This document shows, piece by piece, positions 8,384-16,097 of a stretch of 51,088 nt of DNA (positions are counted from its first letter, which is position 1; each line of letters begins with the position of its first letter). Below the pieces are notes generated by a model. It saw nothing but the letters and a program-made list of their open reading frames with translations. It was not told the origin of the DNA and ran no database searches. The position numbers and the translations under genes are program-made. The stretch lies in contig CALBGU010000168.1 in NCBI GenBank assembly GCA_937893155.1, positions 1 to 51,088 of the forward strand. The letters are read 5' to 3'. This stretch comes from an uncultured Treponema sp. GTDB taxonomy: Bacteria; Spirochaetota; Spirochaetia; Treponematales; Treponemataceae.

Positions 8384-8821
8384 CTAAATGACGTAATCGA
8401 AATACGATTCGGGCGCGGCTTGATTGACCAATTCGGCAAGCGTAATGCCGTCAAAATAATTGTTGACCACTTTGTAAAAGCCTTCCCACAGTTTGAGCGT
8501 GGGGCAGTTTTCGCGCTTTTCGCACGAGTTTGGATTTTGCTCCAAACACGCCACGGGCGCAAGATTGCCCTCGGTTATGCGCAAAATCTCGCCCACAGAA
8601 TAGGCGTCGGGCGCTTTTGCGAGCTTGTAGCCGCCCTGAGGACCTCGCACACTGAGCAGCAGCCCGAATTTGCTCAGCAACGCCGTAATTTGCTCAAGGT
8701 ATTTTATGGAAATTTGCTGGCGTTCGGAAATGTCTTTCAGGGCGGTATATTCGCCTGTGTTGTGCAGTGCAAGGTCAATCATAAAGCGCAGTGCGTAACG
8801 TCCGCGCGTGGATATTTTCAT
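8384..8821 (-). CDS. Rrf2 family regulator, IscR-like, with three cysteines
   Basis: 145-residue winged-helix transcription factor of the Rrf2 family. N-terminal MKISTRGRYALRFMIDLA is the classic family start; the recognition helix region is ISIKYLEQITALLSKFGLL and the wing is SVRGPQGGYKLAK. Cysteines C92, C100 and C106 sit in the loop that binds a [2Fe-2S] cluster in IscR and RsrR, so the protein could sense Fe-S status, oxidants or NO; this is inference from the spacing. No isc/suf genes are adjacent, and the gene is monocistronic. Start ATG 8821 with a good Shine-Dalgarno (GGAGGTACT). Confidence 0.9.
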   Translation of the reverse strand: MKISTRGRYALRFMIDLALHNTGEYTALKDISERQQISIKYLEQITALLSKFGLLLSVRGPQGGYKLAKAPDAYSVGEILRITEGNLAPVACLEQNPNSCEKRENCPTLKLWEGFYKVVNNYFDGITLAELVNQAAPESYFDYVI

Positions 8822-9112
8822 AGTACCTCCGTTGTATGCGAAAAATAAAATGGATTTTCTTGTTGATTTCGTGTTTATAATACTATTTATTTTCTTAAAA
8901 GTCTAGCAACATAGTATGTAATTAGTGCGTGTTTTTTATTTTTCTCTGAAAAAGAAGGCGAAACAAATGCGGTGCGCTGTTTTTGTGCTTGACACAATGC
9001 GCCTCAATGCTGAAAATAAGGTCAGAGTGCTCAAACGTGCGATAGGCGGGACTTGAGCGGCTTTTTACTATTTTTTGCACGGGGATTTTTAGGTGAGAAA
9101 ACTGTTTTTGAA

Positions 9113-9303
9113 TGTCCAAAACTTTTTTTCAGATGTCAGAAATTCTTTTTTGCACATTCAAAACTTTTTTTCGCACGTCAGAAATTATTTTTCGGACATT
9201 CAAAACTTTTTTTCGTACGTCAGAAATTTGTTTTCAGACATTCAAAACTTTTTTTCAGATATCAGAAATTCTTTTTCGGACATTCAAAATTCTTTTTCGG
9301 ACA
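9113..9303. repeat. Intergenic tandem array, exact 42-bp (2 x 21) period
   Basis: In the gap of about 715 bp between the Rrf2 gene and the permease operon, TTCAAAACTTTTTTTC-like units begin at 9115, 9157, 9199, 9241 and 9283 (exactly 42 bp apart), alternating with GTCAGAAATT units half a period (21 bp) later. Each unit pairs an A-tract with a T-tract, so A/T tracts are phased about every two helical turns, which predicts curved DNA. All three plus frames are open and read as heptads (IQNFFSD, VRNSFSD), an artefact of the 21-bp period. 8822-9060 holds nothing else I can name. Confidence 0.92.
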
Positions 9304-9411
9304 TCATACAGCGGGCGCGGCTTTTTGAGAACGTGTGTGTGAGAAAGAATATGGTATGCTGTCATTATCTCACCTTGACGTGAATAATCTTTTTTCGCCT
9401 ACACAATTCAG

Positions 9412-9431
9412 CAAGGGGTTTAAACCCCTTG
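9412..9431. repeat. 20-bp perfect palindrome, dispersed family
   Basis: A perfect palindrome of the form CAAGGGG-TTTAAA-CCCCTTG. Sister copies with the core GGGCTTAAGCCC lie at 23657-23676, 35520-35539 and 45056-45075. It sits between array 9113-9303 and the terminator of the permease operon. A short degenerate piece of the clover-leaf element (GGAATGACGA) follows at about 9460. Confidence 0.8.
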
Positions 9432-9478
9432 TTTCAATGGACAGCGGGTATAGATTCCTCGGAATGACGAATGGGCGG

Positions 9479-9509
9479 AAAAAAAAGGACTGCCAAAACT
9501 TGACAGTCC
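9479..9509 (-). terminator. Rho-independent terminator of the permease operon
   Basis: On the minus strand a stem GGACTGTC / GGCAGTCC with a short loop is followed by T8. It lies 27 nt downstream of the TGA of the second permease gene, as expected for the operon end. Confidence 0.85.
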
Positions 9510-9535
9510 CGTAAGGAGAGTGTTTATGAAAAAAA

Positions 9536-10429
9536 TCAGCCTTTAACGCCGCCGAGCATTGTACCTTTGGTAAAGTATTTCTGAATGAACGGATACGCGA
9601 TGACCATCGGGATTGCCGACATAAAGACGGACGCCGCTTTGATTGACTCAATCGGTGCAGAACCGAATGCGTTGACTTCCACGACTTCGTTCATTCCGCT
9701 TCCAATCAAGATGTTGCGCAAAAGAATCGGGAGCGGCTGCAAATCCGTTTTGTTGATGTAAAGCATCGGGTGGAAGTAATCGTTCCAGAAATTCACGCCG
9801 TAATACAAGCCAATCGTGAGAATAATCGGCTTTGAAAGCGGCATAATAATCGAAATCAACACTTTCCATTCTGCCGCGCCGTCGATGCGTGCGCTTTCTT
9901 TGAGCGATTCGGGAATGTTGTCAAAAAAGTTTCGCATAATCAAGCAGTTGTAGGTGCTGAGTGCGCCCGGCATAAAGACTGACCAGAGTGTGTCGGTTAA
10001 GTGGAGCGTCTTTGTGATGACAAGGTATGTTGGAATCATACCGATGTTGAACAAATACGGAATCAGCACGAAATAATTGAGGATTTTGCGTCCGGGCAGT
10101 GATTTGACCGACATACAATATGCCATCGGAATGGTGAGGAACAATGCCCAGAATACGCCCATTATCAAAATCAGGATTGAGTTTCGGAACGCGAGCAAAA
10201 AGCCGTTGTTGCCGAGCAATGCTTTGTATGCTTCGAGGCTCCATTTCCACACGGGATTGAACATCAGCTCGAAGTTTGTGCCGAGGAACGCCTGCGGCTT
10301 AAAGCTCAGTGTAATCGTGCTCCACATCGGGATTGCAATCACGATAAAGAGCAGTACCAAATAGGTATCCAATGCGCCGTAAAAAATCTTGTCCGCCGTT
10401 GTAAGTCGAACTGTCTTTGGTTTATCCAT
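9536..10429 (-). CDS. Carbohydrate ABC transporter permease, LplC/YtcP type
   Basis: 297-residue inner-membrane permease of the CUT1 carbohydrate-uptake class. About six membrane segments are visible. The coupling (EAA) loop reads ESLKESARIDGAAEWKVLIS, followed by IIMPLSKPIILTI, which contacts the ATPase. The closing segment (IPMVIAYPFIQKYFTKGTMLGGVKG) is typical of LplC/YtcP proteins, which pair with LplB and import oligosaccharides such as rhamnogalacturonan or complex glycans. It lies 14 nt downstream of the partner permease, with no binding lipoprotein or ATPase. CUT1 systems often share a common MsmK-like ATPase, but a missing binding protein is unusual. Confidence 0.92.
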   Translation of the reverse strand: MDKPKTVRLTTADKIFYGALDTYLVLLFIVIAIPMWSTITLSFKPQAFLGTNFELMFNPVWKWSLEAYKALLGNNGFLLAFRNSILILIMGVFWALFLTIPMAYCMSVKSLPGRKILNYFVLIPYLFNIGMIPTYLVITKTLHLTDTLWSVFMPGALSTYNCLIMRNFFDNIPESLKESARIDGAAEWKVLISIIMPLSKPIILTIGLYYGVNFWNDYFHPMLYINKTDLQPLPILLRNILIGSGMNEVVEVNAFGSAPIESIKAASVFMSAIPMVIAYPFIQKYFTKGTMLGGVKG

Positions 10430-10443
10430 CTTTTCACCTGCCT

Positions 10444-11376
10444 TTACATCAATGACGAATCAGAAATCTTTTTGACAATCTTGTTTGAAGCCGTAACCAA
10501 AAGCAAGCCGATTACGCCCTTGAAGATGCCGACCGCGGTCGCCAAGCCGAACTTCATATCAAGCAAGCCCTGCCGATACACCCACGTGTCGATGATGTCC
10601 GCAACGGAATACACCGGCGTTGAATACAACATATACATCTGGTTAAAGCCTGCGTCCAAAACGGTGCCGAGTTTGAGCAACACAACCGTCACGATGACAG
10701 GCTTAATCGACGGAAGCGTGATGTACCACACGCGCTGAACTGCGCTGGCTCCTTCCACCATTGCCGCTTCAAACAGCGACGGGTCAATCGCCATCAGTGC
10801 CGCGATGAACACGATTGCCGCCCAACCGCACTCTTTCCAAGCGTCTGTGAGCAAAACGACCACAGGGAATGCGTGAGTGTTCACAAGGAAGTCGATGCGC
10901 TGACCGCCACAGAACGTGATGATGTCGTTAATAAGACCGTCGCCTTTTGCAAGCAGCGTGAGCAAAATACCGTACATAATAACCCAGCTCAAAAAGTGCG
11001 GGAGATAGACCATCGTCTGAACGACTTTTCGGAGGATATTGTGCGTACATTCGTACAGGAAGACCGCCAAAATGATTGACAGCGGCACGGAAATGCAGAG
11101 TTTTCCAATCGAATAGCCGATGGTGTTTCTCAAAAGTTCCCAGAAATAATATGAATGGAAGAAATCGACGAAGTTTTTCATTCCAATCCATCTGCTTCCC
11201 CATACTCCGTCAAGTGCGGAATAATCCTTAAATGCTATCTGCCCGTTTACAATCGGCAGATATTTCAGCAGAACGTAATATACCACTGGTATCACGAGAA
11301 GCGCGTATACCGAGATGTGTCGCTGAATTTCTTTTCCTAAATTTTTTTTCGGAGCTGACGTATTTTGTGCGTTCAT
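10444..11376 (-). CDS. Carbohydrate ABC transporter permease, LplB/YtlB type
   Basis: About 310-residue inner-membrane permease, partner of the downstream LplC-like protein. The EAA loop is EAAMVEGASAVQRVWYITLP. About six membrane segments; VYALLVIPVVYYVLLKYLPI forms the first. I chose ATG 11376 (Shine-Dalgarno GAGGTTAGAT) over the in-frame TTG at 11388, which lies inside that ribosome site. First gene of a two-gene operon reading away from the TPR gene. With the cytosolic pectinesterase about 4 kb away, uptake of pectic oligosaccharides is conceivable, but nothing in the sequence proves the link. Confidence 0.92.
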   Translation of the reverse strand: MNAQNTSAPKKNLGKEIQRHISVYALLVIPVVYYVLLKYLPIVNGQIAFKDYSALDGVWGSRWIGMKNFVDFFHSYYFWELLRNTIGYSIGKLCISVPLSIILAVFLYECTHNILRKVVQTMVYLPHFLSWVIMYGILLTLLAKGDGLINDIITFCGGQRIDFLVNTHAFPVVVLLTDAWKECGWAAIVFIAALMAIDPSLFEAAMVEGASAVQRVWYITLPSIKPVIVTVVLLKLGTVLDAGFNQMYMLYSTPVYSVADIIDTWVYRQGLLDMKFGLATAVGIFKGVIGLLLVTASNKIVKKISDSSLM

Positions 11377-11511
11377 ATCTAACCTCAAGAATAATAGTAT
11401 CTTATGCCGTGCAAAAATATCATAAGAATTATTGGATTTTTCCGTTTTTTTGTTTTTTGGCGTTTTTTGGTGATGGGGGAACGAAACGTATGCTCTTCTT
11501 TTTGTAGTCGA

Positions 11512-11535
11512 TGTTGAAACGAGTTCAGTATGACA
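11512..11535. repeat. Half copy of the dispersed clover-leaf element
   Basis: TGTTGAAACGAGTTCAGTAT followed by GACA: one hairpin arm of the element, in the divergent gap between the permease operon and the TPR gene. A very similar half copy lies at 14568-14586 (TGCTGAAACGAGTTCAGCA). Confidence 0.6.
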
Positions 11536-11558
11536 AAACGGAAATCTGAATCGTACAC

Positions 11559-11588
11559 TTGAATTTATCGTTCATAGAATGATAAAGT
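11559..11588 (+). promoter_or_regulatory. Candidate promoter of the TPR gene
   Basis: TTGAAT (11559-11564), an 18-bp spacer and TAAAGT (11583-11588), 27 nt before the ATG of the TPR gene, which has its own Shine-Dalgarno (GAGGAAAAA). The match is moderate. Confidence 0.4.
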
Positions 11589-11615
11589 AAGGCATTACCA
11601 TTATTTGAGGAAAAA

Positions 11616-13016
11616 ATGAAACTTTCTAGCAAAACTTTTGCCGCGCTGACAGTATCTGCAATGCTGTTTACGGCTTTTCCAACCGCATTCGCTGCGGTTC
11701 AGACTCCGATTACATTGAATTCTGCCACTCCCGCTGCCCGAAGCGATTTTGCCGCTAAACTCCAAAAATATCTTGATGCTGGCGATTTTGCTGGTGCGCT
11801 TGCTCTTTTTGACGGTCTTTCATCTGACCTTGCAAATGATTTTGAAATCTTGTTCTTGAAAGCATCGATTCTTTTTTCTGCGGGAAAATTAGACGACGCA
11901 GATGCGCTTTGCACACGGCTTCTTTCGGTGCAGAGCGACAATTTGGACGTGCTTGAATTGCGGTCGATGATTGCAAAATTCCGCGGCGATACCAGAAAAC
12001 GCGCCGCCGATTTGAAGGCAATTCTTTCTAAAGACCCGCAGAATGTGCAGGCGAATATTGAGCTTGGCGAAGATTATGCGCTTTCAAAAGATTATGCAAG
12101 CGCCCGAAAATGCTACCGAAACGCAATGCTCAAAGACCCGACGAATACCGACGCGCTTTTTGGTTACGGACAGACGAGTTATTACACGGGCGATATTTCC
12201 AGCGCAAAAACCACGTTTGAGCGAATGTTGAAAATCGACCCGAAAAACGCTTCAGCGCACGCGTATTTGGGTAAACTCGCCGCCGAAAACGACAATTATA
12301 AAGATGCCGAAGCGTACATTGTAAAGGCGGTGGAATATGAGCCGAATAATTACGATTATCGCCTTGATTACGGCTCGTATGCCAAAACGCGCGGCAAAAA
12401 AGATGTCGCCGAGGAGCAGTGGAAAATCGCTGTGGATTTGCGCCCCGATTATTTTTTGGCGTACACCTATTTGGCGGGCTTGTACGACGAGCAGGAGCGC
12501 TTTGAAAACGAGCTTTCGATGTGGAAAAAAGTGGTGGAAACAAACCCGAAGTATTTTTACGCATACGAGGCGATGGGCATTTTGTATTGGCACAAGGGCG
12601 AGTTTATCAACAGCCGCAATTCATTCCTCAAGGCTGCGAGCTACAATCCAAAGAATGAGTCGTATCCGATGATGGTTGCGGCGACGTATTATCGCCAAAA
12701 CGAAAAAGACAGTTATCAAAAATGCAAGACGTATTTGAACACGGTGCTCAAGAATTTCCGCGAAAACAAGGCGATTTACTCGGTGATGCGAATGTATCTG
12801 GAAAACGGGGGCGGCGTGAACGCGGAGGCAGCGGCTGAACGCGCGGTGAAGGCTGAAACCAACAAAACAACGCGCGGAAAAATGTATTTTTATCTTGCGC
12901 TTTTTTATGATATGAAAGGAAGCCGAGAACTTGCCGAACAACTGTATTCGCAGGTTACGAACATTGCCGCTCCGCTGTTTTTTGAATATCGTCTTGCGGA
13001 ATGGAGCACACAGTAA
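11616..13016 (+). CDS. Periplasmic TPR-repeat protein
   Basis: 466 residues. An N-terminal Sec signal peptide ends at about AFA-AV (residues 26-27), so the protein is exported, probably to the periplasm. The rest is a run of helical TPR repeats of about 34 residues from about residue 42 to 430; examples are NVQANIELGEDYALSKDYAS, TDALFGYGQTSYYTGDISSA and ASAHAYLGKLAAENDNYKDA. TPR proteins scaffold protein complexes; no enzymatic domain is seen. It lies directly upstream of a TraB-family protein gene (stop TAA followed at once by ATG), so the two are co-transcribed and probably translationally coupled. Start ATG has a clear Shine-Dalgarno (GAGGAAAAA). Confidence 0.9.
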   Translation: MKLSSKTFAALTVSAMLFTAFPTAFAAVQTPITLNSATPAARSDFAAKLQKYLDAGDFAGALALFDGLSSDLANDFEILFLKASILFSAGKLDDADALCTRLLSVQSDNLDVLELRSMIAKFRGDTRKRAADLKAILSKDPQNVQANIELGEDYALSKDYASARKCYRNAMLKDPTNTDALFGYGQTSYYTGDISSAKTTFERMLKIDPKNASAHAYLGKLAAENDNYKDAEAYIVKAVEYEPNNYDYRLDYGSYAKTRGKKDVAEEQWKIAVDLRPDYFLAYTYLAGLYDEQERFENELSMWKKVVETNPKYFYAYEAMGILYWHKGEFINSRNSFLKAASYNPKNESYPMMVAATYYRQNEKDSYQKCKTYLNTVLKNFRENKAIYSVMRMYLENGGGVNAEAAAERAVKAETNKTTRGKMYFYLALFYDMKGSRELAEQLYSQVTNIAAPLFFEYRLAEWSTQ

Positions 13017-14216
13017 ATGAGTCAAACCGAACATCGATTGAATCTTTCGGGGCGGGAATTCGTGCTGATTGGCACGGCGCATATTTCTGCCGAAAGCGTG
13101 AACGAAGTGAAAGCCGCCGTGGAAAACGAAAAGCCAGATTGCGTGGCAATTGAGCTTGATGAGCAGCGATTGAAGACGATGACCGAGGCGGAGTCGTGGA
13201 AGAATCTGGACATCGCGAGCGTGCTGAAAAAAAAGCAGGGATTTGTGCTTTTGGCGAATTTGGTGCTGTCATCGTTTCAGAAAAAGATGGGCAGCAACGT
13301 GGGCGTAAAACCCGGCGAGGATATGCGCACGGCATACGAAACGGCGCAGTCGCTCGGCATTCAGACTGCGATGGTTGACCGTCCTGTGCAGACGACGCTT
13401 CGGCGCGCGTGGGCAAAAAATTCGTTTATCGGAAAATGCAAGTTGCTGTCGCTGATGATTGCGTCAGTTTTTGACACGGAAGAGGTCTCGGGCGAGCAAA
13501 TCGAGAGCCTCAAAAATTCGTCCGAGATGGACAATATGATGAGCGAGCTTTCGGGGTATTTGCCTGCGGTGAAGACGGTGCTGATTGACGAGCGCGATTT
13601 GTATCTTGCGAGCAAAATCTGGAACTGCACTGGCGAAAAAGTGCTTGCCGTGCTCGGTGCGGGGCACATTCCCGGCGTGATTGCTCATTTGAATGCGCTT
13701 TCTGAAGGCAAAGAAACGGCGGATACCTCCGAAATTGAGCGCGTGGGCGAAAAAAAACTCGGCGGCAAAATTATGCTCTGGGCAATCCCCGTGCTGATTG
13801 TTGTGCTGATTGCGGCGGGCTTTTATTTGGGCGGTCAAAAAAACGGCTGGAATATGATGGGCTCGTGGGTCATCTGGAATGCGATTTTGGCTGGCATTGG
13901 CGCGGCAGCGGCGGCGGCTCACCCGCTTACTGTGCTCGTGGCGGCGGTGAGTGCGCCGATTACGTCGCTTTGCCCGCTCATTGGCTGCGGAATGGTGGCG
14001 GGCGTGGTGCAAGCCGCGCTGGTAAAGCCCAAAGTGAGCGACCTCGAGTCGATTCAGGCGGATTGCAATTTGCGTGGATTTTACAAGAACCGCATTTTGC
14101 GCGTTTTGCTGGTGTTTTTGCTGTCGTCCCTCGGTTCGTCGCTTGGTACATTTGTGGCGGGTGCGTCGTTTGTAAAAACAATCGCGGGGTTTGTCTCTCG
14201 CCTTTTCGGCAACTAG
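13017..14216 (+). CDS. TraB/PrgY family membrane protein
   Basis: 399 residues. The N-terminal soluble domain carries the family motifs: GTAHISAES (about residues 21-29), AIELDEQRL, and GAGHIPGV. This is the TIKI/TraB/EreA-like fold, some members of which are metal-dependent proteases or pheromone-shutdown factors (PrgY). The C-terminal third holds about four hydrophobic segments (IMLWAIPVLIVVLIAAGFYL; ITSLCPLIGCGMVAGVVQAAL; ILRVLLVFLLSSLGSSLG). In Enterococcus PrgY degrades self-pheromone; archaea and spirochaetes have homologues of unknown job. A pheromone-like leader peptide is encoded about 7 kb away, but no functional link is shown. The ATG immediately follows the upstream stop. Confidence 0.92.
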   Translation: MSQTEHRLNLSGREFVLIGTAHISAESVNEVKAAVENEKPDCVAIELDEQRLKTMTEAESWKNLDIASVLKKKQGFVLLANLVLSSFQKKMGSNVGVKPGEDMRTAYETAQSLGIQTAMVDRPVQTTLRRAWAKNSFIGKCKLLSLMIASVFDTEEVSGEQIESLKNSSEMDNMMSELSGYLPAVKTVLIDERDLYLASKIWNCTGEKVLAVLGAGHIPGVIAHLNALSEGKETADTSEIERVGEKKLGGKIMLWAIPVLIVVLIAAGFYLGGQKNGWNMMGSWVIWNAILAGIGAAAAAAHPLTVLVAAVSAPITSLCPLIGCGMVAGVVQAALVKPKVSDLESIQADCNLRGFYKNRILRVLLVFLLSSLGSSLGTFVAGASFVKTIAGFVSRLFGN

Positions 14217-14312
14217 CAGTTTTTGAAAGCAAAATAGAGCATTTTTTTTCTGCGATTTTGTCTTTTTTTGCTGATTTTTATGCAAAAAGAGCGAAAAAAG
14301 ATAAAATTTGCA

Positions 14313-14520
14313 CGGTTATGATACAATAAAAGCACGAAAAAGCATTTGTTTGAGTCTTTATTGTATCATAAATGCAAAAATAAGCGTTCGTTTTGCGTTT
14401 TATGATACAATAAATGCAGACTAAGCATTTAGTTTGCGTTTTATGGAACAATAAACGTCGACTAAATATTTAGTTTGCATTTTATGGTGTCATAATTGCC
14501 GAAAAAACATTTTTTTTGCG
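14313..14520. repeat. Intergenic tandem array, 41-bp period, with promoter-like cores
   Basis: Between the convergent TraB and AllA-like genes (414 bp), GCGTTTTATG-type units occur at 14395, 14436, 14477 and 14518, exactly 41 bp apart, with an older copy about two periods before (TATG at 14317). Each unit carries TATGATACAATAAA or a decayed form of it. The inverse (TTTATTGTATCATA) lies at about 14356, so adjacent units form large inverted repeats. TGATACAAT has the form of an extended -10 element and recurs at real promoters in the window (32268-32276, 47570-47578). A half clover-leaf element follows at 14568-14586. No gene is supported. Confidence 0.85.
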
Positions 14521-14630
14521 TTTTCTGCGCGCAATGAGCGAAAAAAATGTATCGGGTCAAGGTGAGGTGCTGAAACGAGTTCAGCATAACATCTTTAATT
14601 TTTTTTCTCCCGCATTTTGAAACGGTCGTT

Positions 14631-15113
14631 TTATACGGTTATTTCCATATAATCATTTTCGCTGTAGTCGATTATCGTGCAGTCGTTGTGATACACCCTC
14701 TCAGGCAGGGCAACGAGCGCGTGGGCTGTCTGAAGCCCTGCGGAAAATGGCGTGCAGTGCCAAACTCCTGCGTTCATCAATACCATCGTGCCTTTCGGGA
14801 CGATGAATGCTTGGGTAAGTGCGGGGCACGGCTCGTTTGACGGCGGCGCAACGTATATCACGATGTCGCTGTCGAGCGGCAGAACGGCTTCGCTTGCATT
14901 ATTGTGAAATTCTGAGCGGGTGATAATCATTCGCTCTTTTTTTTCGATGACCATCGACGAAAATCCTAGTTGCCGCCCGCCAGAAATGCTCATTAAAATA
15001 TGGTCGTGAAAAAAGGTGCCCAGTGTGTGTCCGGTGGGATTCACAAAATCATAAAAAATGCCAAAATCTTTGAAATTGTCCGCGGTCAGTGTGTGTGCTT
15101 TGATTTCTCTCAT
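14631..15113 (-). CDS. AllA-like (ureidoglycolate lyase family) cupin protein
   Basis: 160-residue small beta-barrel protein. The pattern FHNNASEAVLPLDSDIVIYV ... AFIVPKGTMVLMNAGVWHCTPF resembles ureidoglycolate lyase AllA (PF04115), including the region before the WH motif. Allantoin enzymes are absent, and the gene is the last of an RbsB-RbsA-RbsC-type sugar transport operon (12 nt after the permease gene). A role on a sugar or sugar-acid intermediate of the imported substrate is therefore more likely than ureidoglycolate cleavage; this is inference. Start ATG 15113 with GAGGCACACT upstream. Cytosolic. Confidence 0.65.
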   Translation of the reverse strand: MREIKAHTLTADNFKDFGIFYDFVNPTGHTLGTFFHDHILMSISGGRQLGFSSMVIEKKERMIITRSEFHNNASEAVLPLDSDIVIYVAPPSNEPCPALTQAFIVPKGTMVLMNAGVWHCTPFSAGLQTAHALVALPERVYHNDCTIIDYSENDYMEITV

Positions 15114-15125
15114 AGTGTGCCTCGA

Positions 15126-16085
15126 TTAGTGCGCAAGTTGTTTTTGGCGTTGAATGCAGTCGAAGCCGACGGCAATGGCAATCAAAAGTCCTTTGATGAC
15201 CATCTGTACATACTGGCTTACGTTGAGCAATACCATTCCGTTTGAAAGGACTCCGATAATCAGTACGCCTGCCACTACGTTCGAGATTTTGCCCGAACCG
15301 CCGTTTGCACTCACGCCGCCTAGAACAACAGCCGTCAAACATTCAAACTCAAATCCTTTGCCCGCAAGTGCCTGTCCGCTGTTGGTGCGCGAGAGCATAA
15401 CAATGCCTGCAAGTCCTGCAAAAAGACCTGAGAGCGCATACACAAGGCAATAAATGCCGTCAACATTGATGCCTGACAGTTTTGCAGCCTCTGCATTGCC
15501 GCCTACTGCGTAAAAGTATCTGCCAAAATAGGTGCTGTTTAAGATAAATGCGCCGAGTGCCAAAATGACAATCATAATGATGACGGGGACGGGAATGGGT
15601 CCAAGATAGCCCTGTCCGATGACTGAAAACGATTTGGGAAAGCCGAAAATAGGCACGCCTTTGCAGATAATGTATGCCAAGCCTTCAAGGACGGTCATTG
15701 AACTAAGCGTTACGATGAGCGGGGCGATGTGGATTTTGGAAATCACTAGCCCGTTCAAAAAACCGAGCGCGGTGCTGAGCAGAAGCGACAAAAGGCACGC
15801 TAACACGGGATTGACGTGTGCGTGAACCATCAAATACGCCGCGACGATATTTACCAGCGTAATCATTGAGCCGATAGACAAATCGATGCCGCCGAGAAGC
15901 AGCGCGAACGTCATTCCCACCGACGCAATGCCGAGCATCGAGATTTGCCGCGCTACGTTGAGCAAATTTGCAGGGTTGAGAAATGCGCTTGATGTTGCGG
16001 AAAAAAACACGATGAGCACCAGCAGCACAAAAAACATCGCATACTTTTTTGCTTGAACTTTCATACCATCAACAGATAATTCCAT
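15126..16085 (-). CDS. Sugar ABC transporter permease, RbsC-like
   Basis: 319-residue inner-membrane permease of the CUT2 (BPD_transp_2) family. Eight to ten hydrophobic segments; family stretches GIASVGMTFALLLGGIDLSIGSM, ALSGLFAGLAGIVMLSRTNSGQ and LGGVSANGGSGKI (each read as parts of longer conserved loops) match RbsC/XylH/AraH. CUT2 systems import monosaccharides and polyols. It lies 12 nt downstream of the ATPase gene with its own strong Shine-Dalgarno (AAGGAGTTAATT). Context with a sorbitol/xylitol-type dehydrogenase favours a polyol or pentose substrate. Confidence 0.94.
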   Translation of the reverse strand: MELSVDGMKVQAKKYAMFFVLLVLIVFFSATSSAFLNPANLLNVARQISMLGIASVGMTFALLLGGIDLSIGSMITLVNIVAAYLMVHAHVNPVLACLLSLLLSTALGFLNGLVISKIHIAPLIVTLSSMTVLEGLAYIICKGVPIFGFPKSFSVIGQGYLGPIPVPVIIMIVILALGAFILNSTYFGRYFYAVGGNAEAAKLSGINVDGIYCLVYALSGLFAGLAGIVMLSRTNSGQALAGKGFEFECLTAVVLGGVSANGGSGKISNVVAGVLIIGVLSNGMVLLNVSQYVQMVIKGLLIAIAVGFDCIQRQKQLAH

Positions 16086-16097
16086 AATTAACTCCTT

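Noticed and set aside
9093..9383. Reading frame across the 9113-9303 array encoding heptads such as IQNFFSD
   Set aside because: All three plus frames are open and equally repetitive because the period is a multiple of three; the GTG start has no proper ribosome site, and composition is A/T-tract DNA rather than codon-biased.
9526..9546. Mini-gene MKKISL with a strong Shine-Dalgarno (AAGGAG) on the plus strand
   Set aside because: Only six codons and it overlaps the 3' end of the convergent permease gene; no promoter seen. Possibly a remnant of a deleted gene start, but not supportable.
14313..14520. Integron attC sites
   Set aside because: Treponemes can carry integrons, but units are too short, lack the R'/R'' core sites, and no cassettes or integrase are present.
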